Part shown: in pieces, positions 1 through 13,300 of the stretch | Layout of the letters: each line of letters starts with the position of its first letter | Position numbering within the stretch: position 1 is the first letter of the stretch | NCBI GenBank assembly: GCA_022885665.1 | Contig: JAGQDJ010000248.1 | Coordinates: forward strand, 88,706-152,705 | Source: Triops longicaudatus | Taxonomy: Eukaryota; Arthropoda; Branchiopoda; Notostraca; Triopsidae | Length of the DNA: 64,000 nucleotides | Direction: 5' to 3' | Program-made: the position numbers and the translations under genes | Notes under the pieces: generated by a model | Seen by the model: only the letters and a program-made list of their open reading frames with translations | Database searches by the model: none | What the model was told of the DNA's origin: nothing

Positions 1-1131
1 GTTGAGGACGTGAGTTTTGCGCTCGGTGGGCGTCATAGGGTGAGCGGACGGGCTCTGTAACGCGTACTCCACTTGTTGTTGCTCGATGCTGGTGCTACCG
101 TGCATGTGCTGGTCAGAATTGACGTCCACGAAGGTAAAAGCATGATGGTAGAGTGCAGGGTCGTCGTTGTTGTTTTCGACTTTGATGCGGTGGGCCAGGG
201 AACGAGGGGAAATGTTTTCGTCATCGCAGCCGAAATTGTCTTCGTTGAATTCCGAGGAAGTATCGATCAATTCTTCCGTAGAAGATTCGCCGTGGTAAAG
301 GTGTTGGGCGTTTAACCCTTCTGAGGAATGGAATAACCCTCCCTTGAGGGCACTTGGACTCCCGCATTGCGACATCCATTCCGATTTTATCCCTGGCGAT
401 GAATTAGAGGGCGTGCTGCTGGGTTCGGTGTTCTCCGGATCGGTGTCGGCTAAAATTTGTTCCAAGCTTCGGATGTACTCGACCGCACAGCGGAGTGTAT
501 CAACTTTGCTAATCTTGTTCTTCTTGCCACCGTGGGATGTGGGGCTGCTGGTACCCGACTCGCTGGCCATGGATAGGAGAACTTGCAAGGGAATGTGTTG
601 GCGCAAAGCAGCGAAGCCGTTGTTGACTTGCTTCACGCGGTTACGCTCCCGCGCGTTACGCCGTGCTACTGACGCGGGTGGCGGGTGACCACCAATACCC
701 GACCTCGAGCCTTTGCGACCAGTAGTACATCCCATTAAATCCAACTCTGGTACTGGATTACTACTCGTCATATTCTTTCCACGGGATTTGGTACCACTGG
801 CTCTTTTAGTATTCCTAGCGCTGCTCAACAAGGAAGGTTCAGGTCCCTTGGAAAGACTCGACACGAGCATATTGCTTGATGATATGGTACTATCCGGCAA
901 TACCGGGTTACGTTGCAGCAACGCTTTGGCCTGCATGATGTGTACTGGCGAATTGACGTTTGAAGCTGAGAGCGAGGATTTCCGGTTTTGGTTGTTGGCC
1001 GTCACCAAGGAAGGTTGTAGGATTGAAGACACTGAGGAAGTCTTGCCATAAGGTGGATTGTTGCCCAATACTGGTATGATGGTAACCGAAGCTGTGGGTG
1101 ACACCAAACCGATCTTGTGATTATGACTCAT
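1..1131 (-). CDS. ase: asense-like achaete-scute family bHLH transcription factor (C-terminus beyond window)
   Basis: A single open frame of 377 codons starts at ATG 1129-1131 and runs off the left edge without a stop, so the C-terminus is missing. No intron is seen, which is common for arthropod achaete-scute genes. The bHLH domain covers about residues 154-225. The basic region reads ARRNARERNRVKQVNNGFA from residue 156, helix 1 ends ALRQHIP, and helix 2 begins KISKVDTLR (V210) and ends VEYIRSLEQIL. NNGFA and YIRSLE resemble asense more than achaete or scute, which have NNSFARL and EYIRRLQ, so asense-like is my best call. Residues 1-150 are Ser/Asn-rich and low in complexity. The tail is acidic, with an IKVENNNDD stretch. 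Known members dimerise with Daughterless/E proteins on E-boxes to drive neural precursor fate. The loop between the helices is long and Ser/Gly-rich. Family assignment is very sure; the paralogue is less so. Confidence 0.93.
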   Translation of the reverse strand, partial: MSHNHKIGLVSPTASVTIIPVLGNNPPYGKTSSVSSILQPSLVTANNQNRKSSLSASNVNSPVHIMQAKALLQRNPVLPDSTISSSNMLVSSLSKGPEPSLLSSARNTKRASGTKSRGKNMTSSNPVPELDLMGCTTGRKGSRSGIGGHPPPASVARRNARERNRVKQVNNGFAALRQHIPLQVLLSMASESGTSSPTSHGGKKNKISKVDTLRCAVEYIRSLEQILADTDPENTEPSSTPSNSSPGIKSEWMSQCGSPSALKGGLFHSSEGLNAQHLYHGESSTEELIDTSSEFNEDNFGCDDENISPRSLAHRIKVENNNDDPALYHHAFTFVDVNSDQHMHGSTSIEQQQVEYALQSPSAHPMTPTERKTHVLN

Positions 1132-1302
1132 CACTGCGTCAGAAAGGTGCTACTGGGACACACGTTGCAAAATGTAAGAAATCGTGAATAGTGTTCAAGT
1201 CGGCGTCGCGCACCGACAGAAGAGACGTTTGGTAGGTTTGAATGTCAACGCAGGACTGTCCGTGATGGAATTGGAAGTAAGAATCTAACAGGGTCGACCT
1301 GA

Positions 1303-1342
1303 ATGCTGACCCCTAACTACCAATGCCAGCTGCCTATACATC
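1303..1342 (-). promoter_or_regulatory. possible core promoter of the asense-like gene, with an E-box
   Basis: On the minus strand a TATA-like TGTATAG (1340-1334) lies about 30 bases before an arthropod-type initiator TCAGCA (near 1309-1304). A CAGCTG E-box at 1327-1332 lies between them. The spacing suits a core promoter, which would give a leader of about 180 bases. The TATA match is weak and nothing else supports a start here. Confidence 0.3.
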
Positions 1343-4300
1343 TCTCACCCTAGCAATTCTCATGCATGCAAAGGGGAGCCCTGTATCCACACTTATCAAG
1401 GATCACAACCCCCCTACCATACCACCTCCCTTTTTACCTTCCATTCCTTTGGCCGTTATACAAAAGATAACCCCCCACTTTTCAAACCCCCTCCCCCTAT
1501 TCCCGCCATAGCCCATCGTCCTGTCTTTCTCTACGGTACACAAAAGCCCGGGACGCCCATAGACGCTTTAGACGCTGTTAACCTACCCTCGGGGCAAGGA
1601 GGAATTTTTTGGCGCGTTCGACAATCCTTCTAGCTGTATGGGTCGAGCACAGTGAAGTGTCCAAGTTTAGATGAGTGTCTGTTCCATGAAGTCGACCATA
1701 ACGTAAAAGCGTCGTTAGTTGATCAATATTCCTTATACTCAACGCATAATTCCTAAAATGGTTTCTTGAAGTTTATCATGCGTAGCACTCAACGGTCACA
1801 ACGCTCGACGGTGTTGCTTTGAGTTGTAGCGTGATTGCTTCAAATTATGGTATTTTTGTACTTCAAAATTAAAATGCAGATCACGGTGGAAACTGAACTG
1901 GTGGGAAGTAGACTTGACATGAAATTACATATGTGGAAAATGCACGCTAAGTACTCTCGAACTAAGTCGACTTTAAGTCGGGTCAAGTCCAGTTGACTAG
2001 ATTTCTACATTGACGCAAACGGCCTTTCCAAGTAATCATCCATCGTAGTTCTCTAACTCGTCCCGAGTAATCATTCAACTCGTTTTGGCCTGAACTTGAC
2101 TCGTGCACTGTGGCTGCAGGTAAGTGGTTGAAAATATAAGATTGATAGTGTTATAATTGTAGAAATAACAACAGAATTGACAAATGGTGATTTAAACTTA
2201 CTTTAATTTTCTAAACAACAACTTAAAATTCAACTCTAGAAATGTCTTTATTACATTCAATTCAAGAAAAAACAAGGGTTCTTTAATGTAAATCAATGGA
2301 TATTGTGTGTTTATCAACGTGAAAACTTGAAGGCTCTAAGTGCGATGGTTGGGTCATGTGGCACGCCCTTTTGTCGTTAGTCCACTTTTCGCGGTAACGA
2401 CTCAATAAATTCTCCTGAACTTTTCCCAAAACATGAAACTCAGCTTGTATTTTTTCATTTACTGTGCCATTTTAAAACACGGAATGCATGAATAAAAATA
2501 TCACCCGAAACTCGTGATGTCACTGAATAAAAGTATTTGATATTTAACTGATGTTTCGGCAAAATCATACGATCATAGACAAAATTAGTGGATGGATAAA
2601 AGCGAGTGGTGAAGGGGGTTATAAGAAGGTAGTGGGAAGTGGGAGGGGGCAAAAAAACTTTTGCGTACCGGTGGATTTGAATTGGGGGGGATTTGAATGC
2701 CTGTAGCCTAAATGCGCGTGGCACCGTCCACTGCGTTATATCAAATGATACAGAGGGTGAATAGTGCCTGGTCAGGGAGTAGCCGGGGTTTCTTCCTTTT
2801 TGATGGCGGGTGAAGACTACGGTCGAAGGGTGGGAGTTGCCCGTTTCGTCGCGTGTCAGAAGCGTGGCCAAAGACCTTTTCACTCAGTTCGCTTTTTCCT
2901 CCTTTTACTACCAGCTCCGCCAAGCTATACAACACAACGAACTCGATCTAACCGACAGCAGCTGTGGCAGATGCGCACGTCTTTCTCTCTACGCGACGCC
3001 GGACCCTTCATTACAATTCTAATGTGGGGACAAAATACACCTTGGGCTGGATAACGGATTTCCTATGCACGTGGATCTAGTCCCCCCCACCTATTAATGA
3101 CGACGGTGTTACACACATGTAAGACGAGCGTACGATGACATGTGAGACAGCAAGAAAATATCAACGCGTGCAATTTGACGTCACCAACAGACGTCCTTTG
3201 GTTTGTTTTCAAATACCGCCACGTTCAAAAGGGTAACTTGATTGCCCATTCAAATCAAGAATTTGGCCAGTTGTGCCTGCGCTTTTTGAGTTGATGAACG
3301 GGCATTATGCAACGGTCCTGTTTAAAATCAGCGACTTAACTATTTTTTTCCTTTTGCAAGTTGACCTCTCGTTAGTACCTTAATTTATTTGTGTTTGTTC
3401 CGCTTATTGTATTTTTTATATAAAACAGACATTAAAATAATATTCATACTATGATTTTCCTTCTATATTTTTCGCTCATTTTGTAATTATTTTTCTACAA
3501 TGACTCTTGGAGACCCTCACGAAAATTTTACCTTTCTTGCGTCTAGATCTTTCTCGTTTCGCGCTAAAGCGCAAAGGGAACTTTTTCGTATTTAATTCAA
3601 AACATGCGAAAAGTAATCAAAACTACACAAAACACTCCTTCAAAGCCTGGGTACTGTAAAAGCTAGTGAGCTAAAGATAAACCAAGTTCGCGTAGTTAGA
3701 ATCATCAAAATGTCCACTTTACATCACAAACAACTAAGTAAAACTGCGAAAACAAGCTTTAGTGTTCGCCGTTATTCGGGGATACATGTACGTGACATTG
3801 TATTTACAGCTCCTAGATTAGGGAGGTATTAAGTACTTGCTAAACGATCACTCCGATTAGAGGTCGATCCTTCTTAATGGATCTGTGCGCGTCTATTTCC
3901 TTTTAACAAACCTTTCCACTTGGTCTAATCAGTCTGGTCCTCTGGTCCTTGTAACGCATCGTTTCGTCTGACAATATCTAAACTCAGAGCTAAGCACTCT
4001 AATAGGTAGGAATTTATCTATTTTGTTTGAATTTTGAAGGAGTGGTTGTTTTTCCAAGAATTACGCCCAGTTTAGATGTTACTTAAAGATCCCGCCAAAC
4101 ATTCCTATCTTTAGTTTCGTTTATACTTAAACATTACCAGAGGCAAATTAGCAAAACTTGAACACGATCTTTTCCGGGCCACTAAACTTCTTTTTGCTAT
4201 TTTGAGAAAAAAAAGGAAGAGATAAGAATCAAGTGTTGGCTCGGACGCTTGTAAAATGCTAAAAACTTGCTTAACGTATACTGTACTGTGCCTTTTAACA

Positions 4301-7300
4301 CATTTCCAAGTGACTCGCGAAAGGGTAAAAACCGCCCTGATAGCAAGCGATCATGATAAACATCTCGCAACTTCCCACCAAACCCGGGGCTGGTCAGAAA
4401 ATTTCGCTCTGCCTGGCCCTTTTTTTAAGTCAAGGGTCGCGCAAACTATACCCAAAAAATGAACAAGTCTGTCTTGTCACCTGCGCGGGCGACAAGCGAC
4501 AAGCTGGCGGAACAAACTTCCGCAATGTTAAAAAAATACAGGACTAAAATGGAGTTGTAGAGCACAATTTTTGCTGACCAAAAACAAAATGAGTAGATCT
4601 TCGTTTTTTTCTACAAGGGGCCCCGAACCTGGACAAAAACCAAGTCCCATGTAGGGTAACCCGAAAAGGAGGAGTGTCTGGTTCAATTAAGCCTGGCACC
4701 ATTCCTGCGTTTACAACTCAAGTCTTTGAGTTCTTCGTTAAATAGTCGGATTTCTGTCGTCAAGCCTCGGTTGGAATGAGAAAAAAAACGGGACACATGC
4801 AGTACGTGACATCTTTATAGGCAAACACGGCATGTAATCTGCAACTTGTATTGCTTCGGTGACGCAGAACAATTTTTCGTTGCACAACGTGGTAAGAATT
4901 TCCGTTTTGCATGCTATTTCTTTCCGAACATCTAAATATTACAGCAAAACTAATGTTTCTTTTTGTAGCTTTTTTTTTGTTTTAAGACAACCTGTGTCGT
5001 TGCGGAACACATTATCGTCTTCCGCTTCCGCAACAAATGAGACTGTTTACATTCGTGAAATAGGTTGCAATCCATGAATCTGTTATTTTAAGCATGCGTG
5101 TCGATTATATAAAGATACAAAAATGATTGTTGATTAAATGAGGTTCTCTATTTTCATGTGTGCGACATAAAACATTAGTGCATTTATTATAAAATATAAG
5201 TCATCCCTGTCCATTCTCAGATAAAACTGATGGGCTATCCAGTAAAAGCTAGGCAAGATACAACTCAAGTAAAGGGTTGAACTAAAATTCAGTTCAATTG
5301 AACCCATAAGAATTTAAGTTAATTCAACTTAAACCAAGGTTTTCATTTTCTATTCGATTTCATTTTATGAGGAAACAAATTAAATTGTCTAAAAATGACT
5401 CACAAAGAACTTAATCGAATATATTACCCGAAAGCTTTCATATTTTTGCCATTTTGCACCTTACATAAAAAAATTATACGAATCGTACTATTATTTGCCT
5501 CCTGCAAAGTAAATGATACCTGTTAAAAGGCATAAACTCGTACAAACTGAAAAAAAGGGTTTTATTTGATGTTCACCAAATTAGACTTGTAAAGCGCATA
5601 AAACTTAATTAGAATTATTTGAATTCAAAATACAATTTAGAAATAGAATACACTGCACATTTTTGCTTGAGAAGTACGCACATGAAAGGATTTATTTTTG
5701 TAGGTAAAATACACTACTAGGAAATTAAAATTAACTTGTATTTCCCTAAAAAAATCCTTAAAATATTTAATTACTGAATGTACACCTGCTGCAGTTGCCT
5801 ATTTAACATTGCGTTACAGCTTGCTGCAGCACTGTATGGTCACCGTCAAAGAATATTGCATACGAATCACATAAAAGCAGATTGTTTTTGTATTCCGATA
5901 CATTAAAATAGTTCCAGAAACTGTCTTTCTTCTTTGTCTTTTGTCAGATCTGGGTGGAATTATTAACCTGTGTGGTCAAAGTATTGTACTTACGCAACAC
6001 CTTCGAGAAGTTTGCACCCTGTCTAATTTGCACGTAGAATTTATTAACAGCAGTAGGTAAAATATGCAGGGATGTCCCGTTAGGAAAGTGTCAGGTTGTA
6101 GGAAATGGATATGTCTATTTTTTTTTTGGAAAAGTAAGTATTACAGTTAGCTTTTCAAATATTTGGAACCCTGGTGAGCTGAATAACCTGAAATTATTAT
6201 CTTAGTACTACTTTAAGTGTAAATACGCGAAAAAGGAACTTCTTTAGGAGATACACACATGCAGCAGGTCTACTGCTAAAAAAAAGCTAGAACTGACCGC
6301 GGCGGATGTTACCTTTAAGTCAGCAACCTAAAACCTAAAACTTCGGATCATTTTGGTATTTGACAACGGGGCGACAAGCGGCATGGGTGAATCGTTTGCA
6401 GGTGCATGAAAGTTGTGGCACATGCCACTACAGTACAGGTACTCGATAGTACTTTTAAGCTAGTCTTAAAACCTTTAGCGAGAATATATGTGTGGTATAA
6501 GACTATTTTCTTTTCAAGTAGTGGTGAACGGCCAACTGATGCGGGAGATATGAACGCACGGGCTTTTTACATGTATTAGCAAACCTGACTCGAGGCATTT
6601 GGGAACACAAGGTTTGTTCGATTAATGAAAAACTTACTAAACAAGTGAACTATTGGTGCATTCAACCTTCCTTGTCACAACACTGTACAGAGCATTTTAG
6701 AGACCTTTTATCACTAATCTGAGGAAAGAAAGAGGCATTAGGGCAAGAACATAGACGGCGACGTTTAAATCTTTATTATTTTTTAATCAGTAAGGTCAAA
6801 CATAAAATTAATAATAAACGTATAAACTACTTGGATGAAAATTTGTGAGAGAAATACCTTATTGTCACTTAATCCTCATAGTTAATTAAAGAAAATTGGT
6901 GATCAACTTTTAAAACACAAACCGTCTTGTCATTGAATGTGTGCGAGATTTATCAGAGATTTTGCTTCAGCGCCCATTTTTTGGTACTTTTCAAGCAACA
7001 CGTGTAGTGTTTTCTACTGTAAGAGAAGGTAATTTTCTTTTTTACCGCCCATAAAATCAATGTGTAATCTATCATTTCAGTCAATACATTTACTTTTGTG
7101 TTATTATATGACAGCTACAATACGAGCAACACGAAATTCACTATTATTTGCGAAGGTACTACCCTTATATTCAAATGGACGTTAAATTTTCATGATTTTG
7201 TTTCAGATACATAAAAAACATTGCAATCTTTCAAACATCTCGAAGATCGTTCAGTCTGTAATTAAGATGTGATAAATTCTTAATTATATTGGTTTTTCAG

Positions 7301-10300
7301 TCGTCTGTAAGCTTCAACATCAAAATTGGTACGAAAAGTACCCCACGGTCAAGTAGGATTAAAAACTATCCAACAGACGAATTTACTTTGTTCCTAGAGG
7401 TAGTATTTACGAACGAAAGCTGACTGAAAGCTGAGTTGTTAGGGGATTTATGGCCTCTGAGGAATTCCGAGTGATTTAAAACTCAAAACTGGTATTTTCT
7501 ACTCATGTTCCAACGCAAGAAACCGTAATTCAGCAAAAATGAAAAGTCGCAAGAATGAAAGTGTGTGTCTTATTCACTAGTTTACTTGGTGAACTTCATT
7601 GCCTGCTTATTTGTGCTAGAACTAATCAATCCTCATCCATCACATTTCGGTAAATACAATTACATAATCACAGTGAGTGGTCGTCTTGGGGAGTTTTATG
7701 ACAAGCGGACCGTTCGACCTTCTCAACAGGAAGCAAAAACCCCTTCAACAATGGCAACTTGTAACCATCCTTCTTCTTTCTGCCTCCCAAAGCTTCATCA
7801 AGGAGCTCCTTAAGCCTGATAACATGTATTATGCCACCTTTCCATCAAACTTGAAACTCCACACACGAAATCCCATGACGTGCCATACAATGTCGACGTC
7901 CTACCAGCGACTATTATCTTCGGTTGAACGTTTCAACTTCGGAAACGACGTCCGGATGGAAACCCTTACATGTCTCTGAAAATCATGCATTGTATCAATC
8001 TTTCGCAATTTTAAAGAATGTTAAAAACCTTTTGAGATAGGAATACAAGAAATTCCTTTAGCAATCGACATTTCAATTATCTTTTATCATTTCCCTTTCT
8101 AAGAAATTCAGAGATTATGGAATTCTTCCCTGTTAACAAACTGTTACCTTGTTGATAATGAACGTTCTCAAAAACTAAAAAAAAATGTATAAAAGCAAAC
8201 CGAAACTTTTTCTTTGAAAAAATAATAAAAATTAGAATTATGGAAAAAAGAGGTTACTTTACGAGCCAAAGAAGCGTATTTTTATTTTCGCCACGGCTCG
8301 GAGACCAAGCTTGACTAATCGTAGAAGGATTGGTAAAGTTAATGTAACTAACTACGTGCGTGGGTTGGTACTTTCCTACTGGACTTGGTCCGAAGGAAGA
8401 AGTAAGTATAGTAACGAAAACGAAGGAAAGGCCTAGGGTCAAAAGTCACCTTGCTTTGCCTCCGCCCAAGACATACGATTTTCTGTTTTTAAACCTCGAA
8501 CCTCCTTGGAAGACGGAAGATACCCAAATGTACTTGTTGCAGTGGCGAAATAGTTTCGTGTGGATGCACATGGCTGCCACAAAACAGCGGTCCCTTCCTT
8601 TGGCTTTCTTGATTATTACCCTTTCTTATTGCAGCAAAGTCTATTTTCTTGTTCTTCTTCTACCGTGTGGTTGTTGTTTTTTTCACCTTCTATTCTACCT
8701 TTTGTTTACTACGTTTCGTAGGCGTCTCGCACCAAATAAACAAAACCTACCCTTTCTCAACAATTTTCATACTTCATTCCTAACTGCGCAAACCCTGGCT
8801 TGAATTTGACTTTCTAATTATCATGTTGTGTTAACACGTGCTGTATTATTGCTTAAAATAGTCCGAAACCTCACGGCGCGAGTTTTCACTGTTTATTCTT
8901 CTAATTTGTTTGACACAAGTCTAGACAATGAAAGTGAAACAGGTTGAGCGTAAATTCGAAATGACAAGCTGAAAGCTCATGTTGAAGGTATTATTTCTCC
9001 ACTTATAGTTGATGGCTAGTGCAGAAGTGAAAATTGTTATACATGTATGTGTTAACTTTGGAGTCCGTTAGAAACGTAACCTAAAATATTTTTTTTATTG
9101 ATCTTCACCAACGTAGGCCAAAGCCGATTGCTGGGTCTTTTGTCTTCCAGGCGTTTGACAAGTCACTGAACTGCTTTTAAACTACACAAGGGACAAAACT
9201 TGCATTTTGCTCTTGAGGGGGGTTGGGGTGGGGGGGGAGGAAATGTTAAGTTGGGATAAATGGGTCTTAGTAGCGTTCACTACACGATCGTTCACCAGTG
9301 TCACTATCTACACATTGAAACTGCTTTGACCATAAAACGCGTAAAAGCAGGAAAAACTTTTGGGTCTGTTACAATGATTTGTGCGTTGAAATAAACCTAA
9401 AATAGTTGAAAAGCCAATAAAAAGTAGAACTCTACTTTATTTCTTATGCTAGGCTTCAATTCAGCTAATTTTTTTTGGGGGGGAAAAAAATCATTTAGAT
9501 TACATTCATATAATCGGGATTTTCAAATAATGAGAGTTCTCGCTAACCAGAGTTGTATTGTGGAGTAATCCTGGAAACCACTTCCGATGGCGCAAATACC
9601 TTCTTTTTCTTTCATGGCATAATAATGGCCACAATCCAACCCAAGACAGTTTTAGTGGAGCAACGGCGCGTGGCTGGGGCACGACGTCCTGTGGCGAGCG
9701 TCTTGGCGCGGGCGTCGAAGCTATTTTATTTTTTTCCTAAACTTTTTTCTTCTTCTGGCTGCTTTTCTCTTCGTGATTACGATTATTCTTGCCACGCTGG
9801 AATGACTAGCCTTAAGCTTAAGGAAGCTAATGACCCTGTCAAGATTATTCTACTACAGTAAGCTCAAATGCCTTCAAGAAAAAAATCCTAAAAAACGGCG
9901 CGGATCCTTTTGTTGGCACGCGTCAGCGGCTATGGCGTGTAGCATCTATCATATGTTCAAAATGAAAAATTTTAAAAATTTTACGATTGTACCATAAAAT
10001 AAACTTTTCCTATTAATCCCTTCGTATACCCGCGGTTGAATTGGCCTTTGGATAGGTTCATACTTTCACTACTGTTTTAAATGTACTAATCAGTAATCGT
10101 GAGATTCAACTTCTTTAAACTCGAAAGGAAAAATCTACATTCGCGAGGTTCCGTCCTGCTTGATGGAGTCGTGAAAAAAGTTTTATAATTTCAGACCACG
10201 AAGTTGGGACGAAATGAAAGATTGCAATCGCGTGACTCTTTTTCTTTTCTACACTGTGGTTTAACCTTAAATTTCTTTAAATAACACATCGTTAACCAAA

Positions 10301-13300
10301 ACTCGCTCCACTGTAACGTGTTGAGAAGTAGACGCTCACGTTTCATCGCTTAGAAGTAACTTTTACGTCAAATCTTTATTCGGTAAACGTCATGCAAAAA
10401 TGGTTGATACTATATGAGGGAAACTTTCCGTCTTAATGTTTTGCTAACCTTTCGTCATTTCGTTTTTTTTTTTCTCGTTTTTTCTCTAAGCGGACAGCCT
10501 TTGGCACGCGTACGAGTGTGGGTAAGCTTTTAAGGCCAGTAGTGAAAAAGAGTGGCCGGGGAAGTTTTTCATACACTTAAGAAGGCGGCACCTGCCACTT
10601 TGCTACTTGGGCTATGACAGTTTGGGGTTTATAAAACTTAATATTCATGAAATGCTAATAAGGCGTTCTTGCGGCACGCGTTCCTCGAGAAGGAGACGTG
10701 TTTTATCCAGATATAGTAAAGTTAACACGAGAAATCTCGAATTACTATTAACCTGTTTGCCTTGTACCCTTTCCTCCCCTCAGCAACTCCTCCTCGTCTC
10801 CTACCCACCCCATAACCCTGACAAAAACCAACAGAGCCGCAAACATGGTTCAAGTTGGACGTTTGCTTTACCAACGGTTTGTTTGGTTGACGTTGTCCTT
10901 TAAAAATTCCGTGTTAAGACGAACCTTTCGCACGTTTGTCAAACGCAGATCGAGAAAAGTTCTTGAACAGTAGCTAATCGAATTCACTTGCACGGGTATA
11001 ATTAACCCGATTGACGAACATGTACACTGGCTGCATGAAACCCTGCAATTAACAAATTTGGCGAAATATTAAGCTGCTAAATATTAAGTATTTGTCGCAC
11101 AAAGTGTGGACTCTGCAATACAATGTGTCGATTCGCTTGAACGTGAGTTGGATGGATGTGAGTCTCGGGCTGCACCGAGCTTTAAACAAAGAGAGCAGTT
11201 AATAACGCGCATTTTTCCCGAGAAAACAGACGTTTTTAGATAACAATTCTTGTTACCCGAGCTGTTTCACGTGGAAATTTGCTACCCGCTCTTCGTTTAA
11301 TAAAACCTATCTTGAAACAACAATAAAAAGAATATGTTTTCAACTTGTTTGCTTTACAGACTAGCGACGTCGCAATTGTGATGTGCTGTTGTCTACGACA
11401 GTTCTACTACATTGTTTGGATACTATATTTTTAACCTTGGTAAAGAAATGATTTTGTATTGATACAAAAGACACTCAGTCGGCTCTCCAATAGGTCTTAC
11501 TCCACAGTCGGGTTCCTTGTCGTACTACTGGAGGCGTTATGGAGATGCTACTAGGTCTGTTGGTTTCTTAATTTTAGTTTATGTACACGATGAAATAGCT
11601 ATTCTTACCACATTTGTTGTGTTCTTTTTTTTGTGTGTGTGTGCATTTTTTCCTACCATTTCTTCCCGCTTGCATTGTTCACGCGTTTTCAAATTTTTAT
11701 GGCACATTGTTTTGAAGTTAGTCGTCATAGATTTAATAATTAGATCAGGTGAAAAAAATAGGTGAAATTTAGTTTAGGTGAAAAAAAGCCTACGATAAGT
11801 AGCAATATATACAGATTCAGCATAGTTATAGTATAGTGCTTCTCTAGAGGGGTCTCTTCAACCGTTTTGTAATGACCTTACAAAATTCAGTGCATTTGAT
11901 TGTTGATAATTTGGTCATTCATGATTCAGTGCTGCAGGGAATTTAGTTACAATCATAAGTCGCCCAACAACAATGTTTTCCGACATTCAGACAACACAGC
12001 GTGACTGACGGACAATTAGAATGTTTAACTTGTCGTTACAAACTTTATTTGTTGAAAAAACAGCGTGGACAAAGGGTTAGCTAGTAATGTAATGTTGTAC
12101 ATGTTTCCGTGGTACGAGATTCTGAGCCTATAGGCTACGCAAGAAGGACGTTAGGTACGCAGCTCACGCAACTAACGCGCAGTTTGAAGGGGGGCATTCT
12201 TTTGCGCCTCGTTTTCTATTTTTCTTTTTCTTGTCGCTAATGTTAAACTTTGCCGAACCTAATAACATACATGCTATAATACTCTCTCTCGACGACTGCA
12301 TTTTGCATTTGTTTATTAACGCCCTGGTTATGCATAACAATCAAAAACAGCAGCAAAACCAATTCACATGTGAAAAGCAAGTACGAAGAAAAAGACGGCA
12401 GGATTGGAAGTCCTAACGGTTGATGATTTATATTTTTTCAAGTATATGACTATGCAGTTTATTGGTAACAATGCAAAAAGCACAGCACTGTCTAATAGGG
12501 AGGGGTATTTAATTATGTTAAGCATTAATTCAGTTTGACCCTTGCGGAGACTTAGAAGGCAACGCTTCGAAACCCCCTTTTTAGCTACCTGTAGAGTGGC
12601 ATAGCTTAACGTGTGTGTTGAATGTGCGTGTTAACTCAAACTAGGTAGACTTTTCTGGGACTTTGTTATGTAAATTATGACGTTTCCAAGCCTATAAATT
12701 CCTTTATTTGCTCCGACAACCAGCGTGTTGCATTGTGAGCCTATCGCGTAACAAACTTGACAGCAAAAGTCGTTTATTTATGGCGGGAGAGCAGTCTATC
12801 AAGTAATCTTTCGTTCGCAAACATAAAAGAGACGTTTAAACATCTCCCAAAGCAACACGTCTAAACTGCTTGACTTACAGCAAAGAAAACGACTTCTACG
12901 AGATGCGTGTTTCTGTTGTCAAGTGTTTAGATCAGGTGTCCCTCAAGGTGAAAAACGGCAAGACACAGTAAGTTAATCTCTATTTTTTACTATTATTCCC
13001 TGATCGCATTTGCATATAAGGCTAGCTCCCTTTACAAAGCAAAAACCACTGGTCACTTTTGATTAGGGAGTTGAACAACAAAAACTTCAAGTAGCCGAAA
13101 TGTAAAACGCTAAGGAATACTTCGATAAAAAGAAAACGGAATTCACTCTTTGAATGGCACCTTTGCTTGTGAAAGGTTTTCAATACGAGTTTAAACTCTC
13201 GTTGGAACATATCGTACCGTTGTTACTCTACTAAAATTTACATGACTTAAAACCGTTAATCTTAAAGTTAATTATCGTCAGTTTTGTTGACAATGCAGCT

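Noticed and set aside
2455..2883. 142-codon minus-strand frame upstream of the proneural gene
   Set aside because: Overlaps other open frames on both strands in a G/C-richer patch; no homology or start-site support.
8360..8803. 147-codon plus-strand open frame
   Set aside because: No ATG at its start (GTG), hydrophobic Phe/Leu/Cys-rich translation of pyrimidine runs, no homology, no splice partners.
5783..10595. GCAGGTG proneural E-boxes as an enhancer cluster
   Set aside because: Three sites (5783, 6399, 10589) in 23 kb is about the number expected by chance for a 7-mer on both strands.
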